From Methylotenera sp. (GTDB taxonomy: Bacteria > Pseudomonadota > Gammaproteobacteria > Burkholderiales > Methylophilaceae): a DNA stretch of 64,000 nucleotides. The stretch spans positions 1 to 64,000 of the forward strand of contig JAKFVD010000026.1 in NCBI GenBank assembly GCA_021732365.1, in the 5' to 3' direction. The notes under the pieces were generated by a model. The model worked only from the letters and a program-made list of their open reading frames with translations. It had not been told where the DNA came from and searched no databases. The translations under genes were made by a program, and so were the position numbers. Within the stretch, counting starts at the first letter, position 1. Every line of letters starts with the position of its first letter. This document shows, piece after piece, positions 55,075-64,000 of the stretch.

Positions 55075-55755
55075 ATGCGTCAAATATTCCTAGATACCGA
55101 AACCACAGGGCTTTATCCCGCGCAAGGGCATCGCATTATCGAAATTGCTGCGGTTGAGATGATTAATCGCCGCCCAACCAATAATCACTTTCATGTCTAT
55201 TTAAATCCGCAGCGTGAAATAGACGCTGCCGCGCAAGAAGTACATGGCATCTCACTGGAATTTCTGCAAGATAAGCCTTTATTCGCTGCAATTGCTCAAG
55301 AAATGATTGCATTTGTAAGTGGCGCTGAATTGATTATTCACAATGCGCCATTTGATGTAGGCTTTTTAAATAGTGAGCTTGGCCATATCGGGCTACAGCC
55401 AATAGAAACGTTTTGCGATAGAATCATTGATACACTGAAAATGGCGAAAGATTCTCGACCCGGTCAGCGCAATAACTTAGATGCTTTGTGCCGTCATTTT
55501 GGTATTGATAACTCAAGACGTACTTTGCATGGTGCATTGCTAGATGCGGAATTGCTGGCAGACGTGTATATGGCGATGACGCGCGGGCAGGATAGCTTGA
55601 TGATGGATTTAGGCCAGTTACAGCCAATGATGCAAGTACAAATGCATCAGGCTAAGCAGGGCAGTTTGAAAGTTTTAAAAGCAGATGAATTTGAATTAAC
55701 GGCACACCAAGAGTATTTAAATAGCCTTGCTAAATCGGGCGCAAAATCTTGGTAG
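55075..55755 (+). CDS. dnaQ: DNA polymerase III epsilon subunit (proofreading exonuclease)
   Basis: The 226-residue 3'-5' exonuclease has Exo I FLDTETTGLYP (Asp7, Glu9), Exo II IIHNAPFDVGFLN and Exo IIIe-type HGALLDAELLADVY. A short C-terminal tail, expected to bind the polymerase alpha subunit, is present. It is somewhat shorter than E. coli DnaQ (243) but complete in motifs. Confidence 0.96.
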   Translation: MRQIFLDTETTGLYPAQGHRIIEIAAVEMINRRPTNNHFHVYLNPQREIDAAAQEVHGISLEFLQDKPLFAAIAQEMIAFVSGAELIIHNAPFDVGFLNSELGHIGLQPIETFCDRIIDTLKMAKDSRPGQRNNLDALCRHFGIDNSRRTLHGALLDAELLADVYMAMTRGQDSLMMDLGQLQPMMQVQMHQAKQGSLKVLKADEFELTAHQEYLNSLAKSGAKSW

Positions 55756-55821
55756 TGCTACCAAATTCTTACTACAAAGTTAATAAAAAATTAGCAGTCA
55801 TTTAATATAGGTTTTAATCAC

Positions 55822-56904
55822 ATGAAAAATTGCATCATTGTCACAGGCGGCGCAGGTTTTATTGGCAGTAATTTCGTTTTAAATTGGGTAAAAGGCGGCT
55901 TTGGTGAGTGTATTACGCTAGACAAACTTACTTATGCAGGTAATTTAGCTAATCTAGCGGATATTCAAGAACATGCAGAGCATGTGTTTGTGCATGGTGA
56001 TATTGGCGATAGAACCATTGTTGATGCTTTGCTCAAGCAATATCAGCCGCGCGCGATTGTGAATTTTGCAGCTGAAAGTCATGTGGACCGCTCTATTCAT
56101 GCGCCTGGTGAGTTTATTCAAACCAATATTGTAGGTACATTTAATTTGTTGGAAGCCGCACGCGCCTATTGGAACAATTTAAATGAAACGGATAAAGCAC
56201 ATTTTAGATTTTTGCATGTATCAACCGATGAGGTCTACGGCTCACTAAGCGCCACAGACCCTGCGTTTAAAGAAACCAATCCATATGAGCCAAACAGCCC
56301 ATATTCAGCTTCTAAAGCGGCTTCTGACCATTTAGTGCGCGCCTATCATCATACTTACGGCATGCCAATGCTGACGACTAATTGCTCTAATAACTACGGC
56401 CCACATCATTTCCCTGAAAAGTTGATTCCTTTAGTGATTCATCATGCCTTAAACGGCAAGCCGCTGCCTATTTATGGCAATGGCAGCAATGTGCGTGATT
56501 GGCTGTATGTAGAAGACCATTGCAGCGCGATTCGCCGCGTGTTAGAAGCTGGTAAAGTAGGTGAAACCTATAATGTGGGTGGCTGGAATGAAAAAACCAA
56601 TTTAGAAGTTGTGCATACCTTATGCGATATCTTGGATAAGCAAAAACCAAAACAATCTGGTAGTTATCGCGATCAAATTACCTATGTGACGGATAGGCCA
56701 GGCCATGACCAACGTTATGCGATTGACGCCACTAAAATTGAGCGCGAACTGGGCTGGAAGCCTGCTGAAACATTTGAAACGGGCATTCAAAAAACGGTCG
56801 CTTGGTATTTGACCAACCAAGAATGGGTGGATAACGTGACTAGTGGCGAATATAAAAACTGGGTGAGTCAAAATTATAAAGAGCGTGGTGAGGAATTAGC
56901 ATAA
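55822..56904 (+). CDS. rfbB: dTDP-glucose 4,6-dehydratase
   Basis: The 360-residue short-chain dehydrogenase-type enzyme makes dTDP-4-keto-6-deoxyglucose. [15 protein letters not shown] is the NAD-binding loop, [10 protein letters not shown] and [20 protein letters not shown] hold the catalytic Thr-Asp-Glu and Tyr-Lys. First gene of rfbBACD; its stop overlaps the rfbA start by one base. Its product also feeds the WecE homologue at 34819. Confidence 0.97.
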   Translation: MKNCIIVTGGAGFIGSNFVLNWVKGGFGECITLDKLTYAGNLANLADIQEHAEHVFVHGDIGDRTIVDALLKQYQPRAIVNFAAESHVDRSIHAPGEFIQTNIVGTFNLLEAARAYWNNLNETDKAHFRFLHVSTDEVYGSLSATDPAFKETNPYEPNSPYSASKAASDHLVRAYHHTYGMPMLTTNCSNNYGPHHFPEKLIPLVIHHALNGKPLPIYGNGSNVRDWLYVEDHCSAIRRVLEAGKVGETYNVGGWNEKTNLEVVHTLCDILDKQKPKQSGSYRDQITYVTDRPGHDQRYAIDATKIERELGWKPAETFETGIQKTVAWYLTNQEWVDNVTSGEYKNWVSQNYKERGEELA

Positions 56905-57800
56905 TGGTAACTGAGAATAAGTCCATGAAAGGTATCGTATTAGCAGGTGGCTCAGGCACGCGCCTGTATCCAGTCACACAGGTGGTTTCTAAGCAGCTTT
57001 TACCTGTTTATGACAAGCCGATGATTTACTATCCACTATCTGCACTCATGCTGGCAGGTATTCGCGAAGTTTTAATTATTTCTACACCACAAGATACACC
57101 GCGCTTTAAAGAATTGTTAGGCGATGGCACGCAATGGGGTATGGATATTCAATACGCGGTGCAGCCTTCGCCCGATGGCTTGGCTCAAGCCTTTATTATT
57201 GGGGAAGAATTTATTGGTAACGACCCCTGTGCTTTGGTGCTGGGCGATAATATTTTTTATGGACATGAACTGGCATTAATGGCGCAAGCGGCAGCCAAGC
57301 GCAGTAAAGGTGCGACCGTATTTGCTTACCCTGTACACGACCCTGAACGCTATGGTGTTGTAGAGTTTAATGCCGCGGGCAAAGCAATCAGCCTGGAAGA
57401 AAAACCTAAACAGCCTAAATCACGTTATGCGGTAACGGGTTTATATTTCTACGATAATCGCGTCGTCGATATCGCTAAAAATATGAAACCATCGGCGCGC
57501 GGTGAGCTAGAAATCACCGATGTGAATCGCCAGTATCTTGAATGGGATGATTTGCAGGTAGAGGTGATGGGGCGCGGTATGGCGTGGCTGGATACAGGTA
57601 CGCACGATTCATTAATTGAAGCGGGGTCGTTTATACAAACCATTGAGAAACGACAAGGCTTAAAAATCGCTTGTCCTGAAGAAATTGCTTATCGAATGGG
57701 TTTTATCGACGCAACACAGTTAGAGGTGATGGCCAATAAATACGCTAAAAATGGATATGGTCAATATCTTAAACAAGTACTCACAGAGCGCGTATTTTAA
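56904..57800 (+). CDS. rfbA: Glucose-1-phosphate thymidylyltransferase
   Basis: The 298-residue nucleotidyltransferase activates glucose-1-phosphate with d[20 protein letters not shown] and [17 protein letters not shown] are the nucleotide and sugar-binding signatures; [12 protein letters not shown] follows. ATG 56904 is used; ATG 56925 (MKGIVLAGG) is an alternative that matches the shorter typical N-terminus. Translational overlap with rfbB and rfbC indicates tight coupling. Confidence 0.97.
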   Translation: MVTENKSMKGIVLAGGSGTRLYPVTQVVSKQLLPVYDKPMIYYPLSALMLAGIREVLIISTPQDTPRFKELLGDGTQWGMDIQYAVQPSPDGLAQAFIIGEEFIGNDPCALVLGDNIFYGHELALMAQAAAKRSKGATVFAYPVHDPERYGVVEFNAAGKAISLEEKPKQPKSRYAVTGLYFYDNRVVDIAKNMKPSARGELEITDVNRQYLEWDDLQVEVMGRGMAWLDTGTHDSLIEAGSFIQTIEKRQGLKIACPEEIAYRMGFIDATQLEVMANKYAKNGYGQYLKQVLTERVF

Positions 57801-58345
57801 TGAATGTAGTTAAAACCAATATCCCAGACGTCATTATTTTTGAGCCTAAAGTATTCGGTGATGATAGAGGCTTTTTTTTCGAAAGCTTTAATGCAAAAGT
57901 GTTTGAGCAGGCAACAGGCTTAAGCCCACATTTTGTGCAAGACAATCATTCCAAATCGGCTAAAAATGTGTTGCGCGGTTTGCATTATCAAATTGAGCAG
58001 GCACAAGGCAAATTGGTGCGCGTCACCCAAGGCGAAGTCTTCGATGTAGCAGTAGACTTGCGCGCATCATCACCTACATTTGGCAAATGGGAATCCACGA
58101 TTTTATCTAATGAAAATAAACGTCAAATGTGGATTCCGCCTGGGTTTGCACACGGTTTTCTAGTGTTGTCAGAAACAGCCGAATTTTTATATAAAACAAC
58201 TGATTTTTATGCACCACAGCATGAATGCTGCTTAAAATGGGATGACCCAGTAGTAGCGATTCAGTGGCCTACACAAGCAAGCCCACTATTATCCGCAAAA
58301 GATAGTATGGGCCTAAGTTTGCATGATGCAAAAAAATTTGCATAA
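57800..58345 (+). CDS. rfbC: dTDP-4-dehydrorhamnose 3,5-epimerase
   Basis: The 181-residue cupin-type epimerase has FFESFNAKVFEQATG, the catalytic His in DNHSKSAKNVLRGLHYQ, and PPGFAHGFLVLSETAEFLYK. Length is normal. The ATG overlaps the rfbA stop by one base. Confidence 0.97.
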   Translation: MNVVKTNIPDVIIFEPKVFGDDRGFFFESFNAKVFEQATGLSPHFVQDNHSKSAKNVLRGLHYQIEQAQGKLVRVTQGEVFDVAVDLRASSPTFGKWESTILSNENKRQMWIPPGFAHGFLVLSETAEFLYKTTDFYAPQHECCLKWDDPVVAIQWPTQASPLLSAKDSMGLSLHDAKKFA

Positions 58346-58369
58346 AATCTTTTAAGCGCAATTGATCAA

Positions 58370-59266
58370 GTGAAAAAAATTCTACTAACGGGTGTTAATG
58401 GTCAAGTTGGCTATGCACTCCAAAAAAAACTCTCTCAGCATCAAGTCTTTGCTTTAAATCGAGAACAGTTAGATTTAAGCGATAAAGACGCTATACGGCG
58501 CCTGATGCAAGCCCTTAAGCCTGATTTGATCATCAACCCAGCGGCTTATACTGCTGTTGATAAGGCCGAATCAGAGCCTGAACTCGCTTATACAATTAAC
58601 GCAATTGCACCGCAGATCTTGGCTGAAGAAGCCGCAAAATTGAACGCTGCGCTGATTTATTTTTCAACAGATTATGTCTATGATGGCTCAAAAATAGCGG
58701 ATTATTTAGAAACGGATGCTGTGAACCCGTTAAGTGTTTATGGCAAAAGTAAACTGGCAGGTGAAGAAGCTATTCGTGCAGTTGGCTTACCACATCTGAT
58801 TTTGCGTACCAGTTGGGTGTATGGTGCTTATGGTAAGAATTTTTTAAAAACCATTATTCGTTTGGCTAGCGAGCGTGACAGCTTGCGCATCGTTGCAGAT
58901 CAGTTTGGCGCACCAACCAGTGCTGAAAGCATTGCCGATGCTGTGATGGAATTACTGGCCGTTTGGCAGCCGCAACAAGCGAATCAAACGGGTGTTTATC
59001 ATTTCACTAATCAAGGTAAAACGTCTTGGCACGGCTTTAGTTGCGCAATTGTGAACGAATATAATCGTTTGGCAGTGATTAAAAATGAGGATTTACTTAA
59101 AGCCTCTGTAGAAAATATTGCGGCGATTACAACAGCAGATTATCCTACACCAGCGGTGCGACCAGCTAATTCAACGCTCAATAATCGAAAACTTAAGCAG
59201 ACGTTTAACGTGTCGCTACCAAACTGGGAGCAGGGTTTGCAGCAAGTCATGCAGTCGCTAGATTAA
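58370..59266 (+). CDS. rfbD: dTDP-4-dehydrorhamnose reductase
   Basis: The 298-residue reductase yields dTDP-L-rhamnose. It starts with GTG (MKKILLTGVNGQVGYAL). INPAAYTAVDKAESEPELA, FSTDYVYDG and PLSVYGKSKLAGEEA are the SDR and family signatures. It closes the rfb cluster and is convergent with queD. No glycosyltransferase genes flank the cluster in this window. Confidence 0.97.
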   Translation: MKKILLTGVNGQVGYALQKKLSQHQVFALNREQLDLSDKDAIRRLMQALKPDLIINPAAYTAVDKAESEPELAYTINAIAPQILAEEAAKLNAALIYFSTDYVYDGSKIADYLETDAVNPLSVYGKSKLAGEEAIRAVGLPHLILRTSWVYGAYGKNFLKTIIRLASERDSLRIVADQFGAPTSAESIADAVMELLAVWQPQQANQTGVYHFTNQGKTSWHGFSCAIVNEYNRLAVIKNEDLLKASVENIAAITTADYPTPAVRPANSTLNNRKLKQTFNVSLPNWEQGLQQVMQSLD

Positions 59267-59305
59267 CGTTTAATAAAAACAGTTTTTTTTGGGTAAAAAT
59301 AAGCG

Positions 59306-59746
59306 TTAACTTAGTGCGTCTGCCCAGCTATTCGGCGTTTCATAAAGCCGCACACGTTCTAATTTAAGATGATTGCCGTAAGTATCTTTGTATTGATTAC
59401 GCAAAATCTTAAATGCCTCAGCGGCCATGTTTTCTGCAGTTGGCACAGTGGGGAATATCACGGTTTTATGATTTGGCAGTGAGTTTAAAAAGTCCAAAAC
59501 GACTTTGTCATCAAAATAAACCAAAAACGCATGATCCCAAAGGTCAACAACACTTTCGCGCGCGATGCGTTTTACATCCGAAAAATCCATCACCATGCCA
59601 GTTTCCGACACATTGTTTTGGGTAATGATATCGCCTGAAAGTGTGATTTCCAGCGTATAGCGATGGCCATGTAAATTGCGGCATTGGCTTTTATGTGAGG
59701 GAATACGATGTCCAGCATCGAACTCTAAACGGGTAGTAATTTGCAT
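59306..59746 (-). CDS. queD: 6-carboxy-5,6,7,8-tetrahydropterin synthase
   Basis: The 146-residue PTPS-fold enzyme catalyses an early step of queuosine (7-deazaguanine) synthesis. Zinc ligands are His13 (DAGHRIP), His26 and His28 (NLHGHRY); the catalytic Cys22 is in SQCRNLHGH. The C-terminal ERVRLYETPNSWADA carries the pterin-binding Glu. Cys at position 22 supports QueD rather than a folate or biopterin homologue. No preQ1-type riboswitch was noticed upstream. Confidence 0.93.
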   Translation of the reverse strand: MQITTRLEFDAGHRIPSHKSQCRNLHGHRYTLEITLSGDIITQNNVSETGMVMDFSDVKRIARESVVDLWDHAFLVYFDDKVVLDFLNSLPNHKTVIFPTVPTAENMAAEAFKILRNQYKDTYGNHLKLERVRLYETPNSWADALS

Positions 59747-59761
59747 GGCAAGATTATAGCA

Positions 59762-61507
59762 TTACGTTGCTGGATGCTGTTTTGCCCAGATTAAAAAGTC
59801 CTCAAAAGGCATTGGTTTAGCAAAAAAATAACCTTGGCATTTGTGGATTTTCATTCTTTTAATTAACTCTAGGCAGTCTTCGTCTTCGACGCCTTCAGCC
59901 AACACCTCTTTACCTAAGGTGTAAGCCAAGGCGGCAATCGAGCTCACAATGTCAAAATCTAATCTGGAATGTTTAATATCGCGCACAAATGATTGGTCAA
60001 TTTTAATCAAATCAATCGGCATAGTGCGCAAACGTGATAAGGATGAAAATCCAGTACCAAAATCATCCAGCGCAAGCCTGAAGCCATTTTCAGACAAAGT
60101 TTTAATCACAGATGTTGATGATTCGTTGTATTCTAAAATACCATTTTCGGTAATTTCAAGCACAATATCCTGCGGTTTAATTTTCCACAACGCCATTGAT
60201 TGTAATAGCAAGTGCGGCAATTCAATGTCGTATAAATCTTCTGCACGCAGGTTAATGGTTAAATAAATGGGCAATTGGTGGTCGTTAATTAACTCGCTTG
60301 CATAGCGGCAAGCAGAGTTAATGAGCCAGCGTGTAAATAGCTTGCCTTTGCCTACTTTATTCAAAATTTCTATCGTCACACTAGGATATATATTTTGACC
60401 AGCATCATCTGACCAGCGTAATAATAGTTCGGCGCCGGCGCAAGTAGATTGTTCAATATTCACAATCGGCTGAAAAAACAGGGTCAGGCTATCGGTTGAA
60501 AATGCTTCTAACACTTTGTTTTCAATGGTATTCTGAAGTTCAAGCTCTTGTTTGATGACATCAGAATACATAATAAAATATTGCTTCTTAGCCACTGCGC
60601 TTTCTAATGCTGATTTTGCGTTTGCATACAATTCAGTGCTATTTGTTGTTACATCTGAACATGCGCCGCCGCAAAAAGGCGTCACTAAAACGGATTCACG
60701 ACTTAATATCAACATTTCTTCAAAAGAACGACCTAATTTAGCTGCTAACAAATTTAGCTGAATATCGCTCTCAACATGCGGGATAAGTACATCAAATCTC
60801 AAATTACCGCTATGAAACAGTTCATAGCTAGGGGAAATGTTATGTTTGAGTATTTCAGTGATTTTTTGACTTAAGTTAACCGTAATAATGTGTGAATAAA
60901 CGGGGCTATTTTTTGCAATCATAAATTGAATTGAAAATATAGCAACTGTTTGATTTTTAACTAACTTATTTAATTTTTTTTCAAGATATTGATCTATTTG
61001 GCTGGCGTTTGGCAGTTGCGTATGGCGGTCAAAATTTAGCACATAACTCAACTGCTGCTGTTGAAATTGTTGCGTTGTTTCAGCAACTAAATCAAATAAA
61101 AATAAGTGAAACTTGTTTGAGTAATCGCTACTAAATAGCGATTTTGATTCAAAGCAGCGCATTAAATTTAGAATAGTTTGTACACTTACATGATGCTGAA
61201 TGGCACTGAGCCATAAAAAAATGAGTTGATTGATATGATTGGTAAACTGGCTCAAGTTAAGGCGTTGTGGCCAAGCAACTAAAGCCTCTTTAAGTGGACT
61301 TAACAACACATCAGCATCAATTTTTTCTGCACGCACTTGCTTTTCTAAAAGTGCAATATTTATTGTTAAATTCGCCAATAATCGGTCTTTTCGCAGGCCA
61401 TAATAGTCAAGTTTATCGCTAATTTCTTGCTCTTGATAACTGATTTCAATTTCTGGGGCTTGCATTTCAGCTTCAGCTGGCTGGGTAGATTCAAGTGTTG
61501 CGATCAT
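59762..61507 (-). CDS. Degenerate-GGDEF / EAL-domain protein
   Basis: The 581-residue protein has an N-terminal helical region (about 1-160), a GGDEF-like domain without the GGDEF motif (about 165-320, with SGNLRF in its place) and a C-terminal EAL domain (about 330-575). EAL residues appear intact: Glu in GAELLLRW, Asn in TINLRAEDL, Glu in LEITENG, LDDFGTGFSS, Lys in LIKIDQSFV, Glu in LAEGVEDEDCL and Gln in CQGYFFAKPM. A working cyclic-di-GMP phosphodiesterase is thus plausible. No membrane segment is evident. It lies 37 bases downstream of the HD-GYP gene. Confidence 0.88.
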   Translation of the reverse strand: MIATLESTQPAEAEMQAPEIEISYQEQEISDKLDYYGLRKDRLLANLTINIALLEKQVRAEKIDADVLLSPLKEALVAWPQRLNLSQFTNHINQLIFLWLSAIQHHVSVQTILNLMRCFESKSLFSSDYSNKFHLFLFDLVAETTQQFQQQQLSYVLNFDRHTQLPNASQIDQYLEKKLNKLVKNQTVAIFSIQFMIAKNSPVYSHIITVNLSQKITEILKHNISPSYELFHSGNLRFDVLIPHVESDIQLNLLAAKLGRSFEEMLILSRESVLVTPFCGGACSDVTTNSTELYANAKSALESAVAKKQYFIMYSDVIKQELELQNTIENKVLEAFSTDSLTLFFQPIVNIEQSTCAGAELLLRWSDDAGQNIYPSVTIEILNKVGKGKLFTRWLINSACRYASELINDHQLPIYLTINLRAEDLYDIELPHLLLQSMALWKIKPQDIVLEITENGILEYNESSTSVIKTLSENGFRLALDDFGTGFSSLSRLRTMPIDLIKIDQSFVRDIKHSRLDFDIVSSIAALAYTLGKEVLAEGVEDEDCLELIKRMKIHKCQGYFFAKPMPFEDFLIWAKQHPAT

Positions 61508-61544
61508 GTAGTGGATGTATTTTTCAGGCTACTTCAACAGTTAA

Positions 61545-63140
61545 CTATAGATAAAAATCATTGGGGTTCAGCCCATAGCTATCTGGCGCCAAGCTTCGTG
61601 TGATTTTATAAGGTTCGCCAGCTGCGGTGTTGGGGCTGTTAAGTAAGTTTAATATCACAGGAGCGCTATAGCGCACTTTATGTGGATCAAGCAATAACAT
61701 CAGGCGGGGCAGCAATCGTCTTACCTGATTTTGCTGAATAACCACAGCCACTTCGCCTGTATTTAGCTCTACTAACGAGCTAACAGGATACATGCCCATA
61801 AACTGCACTAATTGGTCGACTAACTCAGTACTAAACTGTTTGCCACTCAGTTGATGTATTTCATCCAGCGCTTGCTGGTGAAATACGCCTTTTGCATAAC
61901 TTTTATGGCTGGTAATCGCGCAGTAGGTATCAATTAATCCAGCCGCTTGCGACATTAAGCCTATTTGATTAGCCTTAAGTTGATAAGGATAGCCGCTGCC
62001 GTCAATACGCTCATGATGCTGTGCGACCAGAAAAATAGCGGTATTTGGAATATTCGGCGTGTTTTCTAAAATTTTAAGGCTTTCATCCACATGCTTTTTG
62101 GCATGCTCAAACTCTTCGCGCGTTAACTTGCTGGCTTTCAGTAAAATATCAGATGATATTTTTACTTTCCCTACATCTTGCAACAAACCCGCCAGGCCCA
62201 GCTCTTTAATTTGCTTTTTGGATAAAGCCAGAAAATTCCCAAATGCCATCAATGTAATCGATACGTTAAGTGCATGATTGTATGCATAATCATCAGTTTT
62301 TTTAAGCTTAGCCAACCACAATAACGCATCTGGCGTACGCCCGATACTTTCTACCATGCTATCTAAGATTTCGCTCACTGCAGTTAAATCTAAATGTTGT
62401 TCATTGGCGACCGATTCAAAAATATCGCGTGTGGCAATTTGAGATTGCTCATATACCGGCACGATAATGGCAATTTCGTTTTCGACAGGTGGTTCTTCCT
62501 CATAAATCGTCATTTTATAGGCATCATCTTGCTCAACTTTTTTAGTTTTATCGGTGGCGGTTTGAGCGGAGTTTTTTAATTTATCGCGCTTGAATAAGCC
62601 GCCAATAAACCCACCAACATCACTTACCAACTGCTTAGTGAGAGATTTTTCACCTGCCAAACCTACATTTGATTGAGATGAAGCTGACTCTTGTGTCGTC
62701 GCATTGCCGCCATAACTCAGGTTGTAAATCGTACCATCTTGATTAGATGTGGCAGTATTTTTTTGCGACTGATTTTTAAGCCCAGTTAAAACATCTAAAA
62801 AAGAGAGGTTGCTAGTTTGTTGTTGATTGCTTGTTTGACTATTTGAAGTGTGAACGGTGGATTTCTTTAAACTAGGGTCCTTTAGCTTAACAACTGAGCC
62901 TTCGCGTTTAATGGCAAGATTTTGCTTAGCAGTCGAAACAAACTGATCGCCAGCTGATTTTGTGCGATCAACATACACAAAAGTGCAAAGTGAAGTTAAG
63001 GTGTCAAAATCTGATTGGTCGTCCAGCAAAAAGCCTTGTAGCATAAATGGCGTGCCAATCCATGGCCTATCCAGCTCGGCAATATACATGCCGAGTGCAA
63101 GCCTAGCTATCTCCACTTTCTCTTTTTTTAAATCAATCAT
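61545..63140 (-). CDS. DUF3391/HD-GYP protein with altered HD motif
   Basis: The 531-residue protein opens with a DUF3391 domain (about 1-65, VEIARLALGMYIAELDRPWI). A low-complexity Ser/Gln/Asn/Thr-rich linker (about 85-210) leads to an HD-GYP domain (about 255-440). The usual HD of LLHDIGK reads LLQDVGK, with Gln321 replacing the metal-binding His; the GYP signature HHERIDGSGYP is intact. This may abolish or alter cyclic-di-GMP hydrolysis. It precedes the EAL gene, and both probably form one transcript. Confidence 0.88.
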   Translation of the reverse strand: MIDLKKEKVEIARLALGMYIAELDRPWIGTPFMLQGFLLDDQSDFDTLTSLCTFVYVDRTKSAGDQFVSTAKQNLAIKREGSVVKLKDPSLKKSTVHTSNSQTSNQQQTSNLSFLDVLTGLKNQSQKNTATSNQDGTIYNLSYGGNATTQESASSQSNVGLAGEKSLTKQLVSDVGGFIGGLFKRDKLKNSAQTATDKTKKVEQDDAYKMTIYEEEPPVENEIAIIVPVYEQSQIATRDIFESVANEQHLDLTAVSEILDSMVESIGRTPDALLWLAKLKKTDDYAYNHALNVSITLMAFGNFLALSKKQIKELGLAGLLQDVGKVKISSDILLKASKLTREEFEHAKKHVDESLKILENTPNIPNTAIFLVAQHHERIDGSGYPYQLKANQIGLMSQAAGLIDTYCAITSHKSYAKGVFHQQALDEIHQLSGKQFSTELVDQLVQFMGMYPVSSLVELNTGEVAVVIQQNQVRRLLPRLMLLLDPHKVRYSAPVILNLLNSPNTAAGEPYKITRSLAPDSYGLNPNDFYL

Positions 63141-63335
63141 TTATTAAATTTTTTAAAGCCGAATGTTTAAATTGATTTATCCATATTGCTGTGTGTTGTG
63201 ATAATACATCAAACGATAATAAATGATAACGCTATACAAGTGAATACTTGCCTGACAGGGCACAACATTTCTTTACGTTTGGCGAGTGCAAAATTGCAGA
63301 TGAGATTAAACGCAATATTTGCGCTTATGTAATTG

Positions 63336-64000
63336 CTATAAAGCTAGTTCAAGCGATAGTTGTTGGTAAAAATCTAAGCGGGTTGTCGATATTTTGCCTG
63401 CTTTTACCGCGTTAAGTACGGCGCAATCTGGCTCATGAGAGTGTTTGCAGTTATTGAATCGGCATTTGCCTAAATACGGCCGGAATTCTTTGAATGCTAA
63501 TTCAATTTGTTCATTGGATAGATGATTTAAACCAAACTCTTGTAAGCCAGGCGAATCGATCAAGCTGCTGGGTTCAGTAAAACCAAATGCATCTAGATGA
63601 TACAAATGCGTGGCGGTAGTAGTGTGTTTGCCGCTATCTAAAACTGTACTAATTTCTTGTGTGCGCACATGCATATTGGGCAATAGGGCATTAATGATGG
63701 TGGATTTTCCCATGCCAGATTGGCCCACCAAAACGCTTTGGTGATTGGCTAAATACTGTTTGATGATTTGAATATCTTGTTTTGCAGATAGATGAACGAC
63801 TTGGTAGCCTAAATCTGCATACAACTGCAATTTGGTTTTTGCGTTATCTACATCGGCTAAGTCGCATTTGTTCAATACAATTAACGGCTGAATATTAGCC
63901 GCTTCCGCCGCGATTAAACAACGGTTTAATAATGCCTCATAAAAACTGGGTTGAGTGGCTAATACAATAACAATCTGAGTGACGTTAGAAGCTAAAATTT
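63336..64000 (-). CDS. rsgA: Ribosome small-subunit-dependent GTPase A, 3' part
   Basis: The reading frame enters at the right edge, so the N-terminal OB domain and start lie outside the window; about 221 residues are visible. The circularly permuted GTPase order is clear: G4 LNKCD, then G1 GQSGMGKSTIINAL, then G3 IDSPGLQEFG. The C-terminal zinc knuckle has Cys, His and Cys in CRFNNCKHSHEPDC. RsgA helps mature the 30S subunit. The 195 bases between its stop and the HD-GYP start show no gene. Confidence 0.95.
   Translation of the reverse strand, partial: ILASNVTQIVIVLATQPSFYEALLNRCLIAAEAANIQPLIVLNKCDLADVDNAKTKLQLYADLGYQVVHLSAKQDIQIIKQYLANHQSVLVGQSGMGKSTIINALLPNMHVRTQEISTVLDSGKHTTTATHLYHLDAFGFTEPSSLIDSPGLQEFGLNHLSNEQIELAFKEFRPYLGKCRFNNCKHSHEPDCAVLNAVKAGKISTTRLDFYQQLSLELAL

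Noticed and set aside
1..64000. CRISPR arrays, prophage, rRNA genes or intact insertion sequences
   Set aside because: No regularly spaced direct repeats, phage structural genes, rRNA sequence or transposase genes were seen.

Overview
The window looks like a chromosome segment of an AT-rich betaproteobacterium, most likely a methylotroph of the Methylophilaceae (Methylotenera/Methylophilus type). This placement is an inference. It rests on the gene order leuC-entericidin-leuD-leuB-asd-fimV-truA-trpF-trpB-trpA-accD-folC-dedD-cvpA-purF-metZ, the tig-clpP-clpX-lon-hup block, the PEP-CTERM proteins and the general protein similarity that I recognise. No ribosomal RNA, prophage, CRISPR array or intact insertion sequence is visible.

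Layout. At 1-1.2 kb an integron-type tyrosine recombinase (intI) faces right. A secreted-protein gene runs off the left edge in the opposite direction, where integron theory would place the first cassette. At 1.3-4.6 kb a PPK2 polyphosphate kinase is followed closely by a NarL-type histidine kinase and response regulator. At 4.6-11 kb lie accessory genes: an unknown lipoprotein, an EamA transporter, a Rieske oxygenase, a YjgN/M48 peptidase pair, and a 34-residue membrane microprotein ahead of a PuuD-like membrane protein. At 11-14.5 kb is argD-argF-argG. At 14.6-16.2 kb are two adjacent PEP-CTERM exported proteins.

At 16.6-34.7 kb there is a long co-directional run: ppnP, yajQ, leucine biosynthesis, asd, fimV, an EcfT-like protein, truA, trpFBA, accD, folC, dedD, cvpA and purF. 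A WecE-type sugar aminotransferase gene, flanked by terminators, then sits between purF and metZ. At 37.6-46.7 kb is proteostasis: tig, clpP, clpX, lon, HU, two tRNA genes (Val-UAC, Asp-GUC) and ppiD. At 46.7-53.7 kb minus-strand genes encode FabI, a peptide ABC transporter without its ATPases, MltD and GloB. At 53.8-59.3 kb are a methyltransferase, rnhA, dnaQ and the complete dTDP-rhamnose set rfbBACD. At 59.3-64 kb on the minus strand are QueD, an EAL protein, an HD-GYP protein whose HD motif reads QD, and the 3' part of rsgA.

Themes: amino-acid synthesis (Arg, Leu, Trp, Met, Asp family); dTDP-sugar supply, in which the RfbB product is the WecE substrate; protein quality control; and cyclic-di-GMP turnover and sensing (EAL, HD-GYP, YajQ). 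The least explained structures are the possible integron edge, a dispersed intergenic repeat with a GTAC-N5-GTAC core present in two copies, a 148-bp element with 18-bp terminal inverted repeats, and a nine-T tract that fixes the C-terminus of the WecE homologue.
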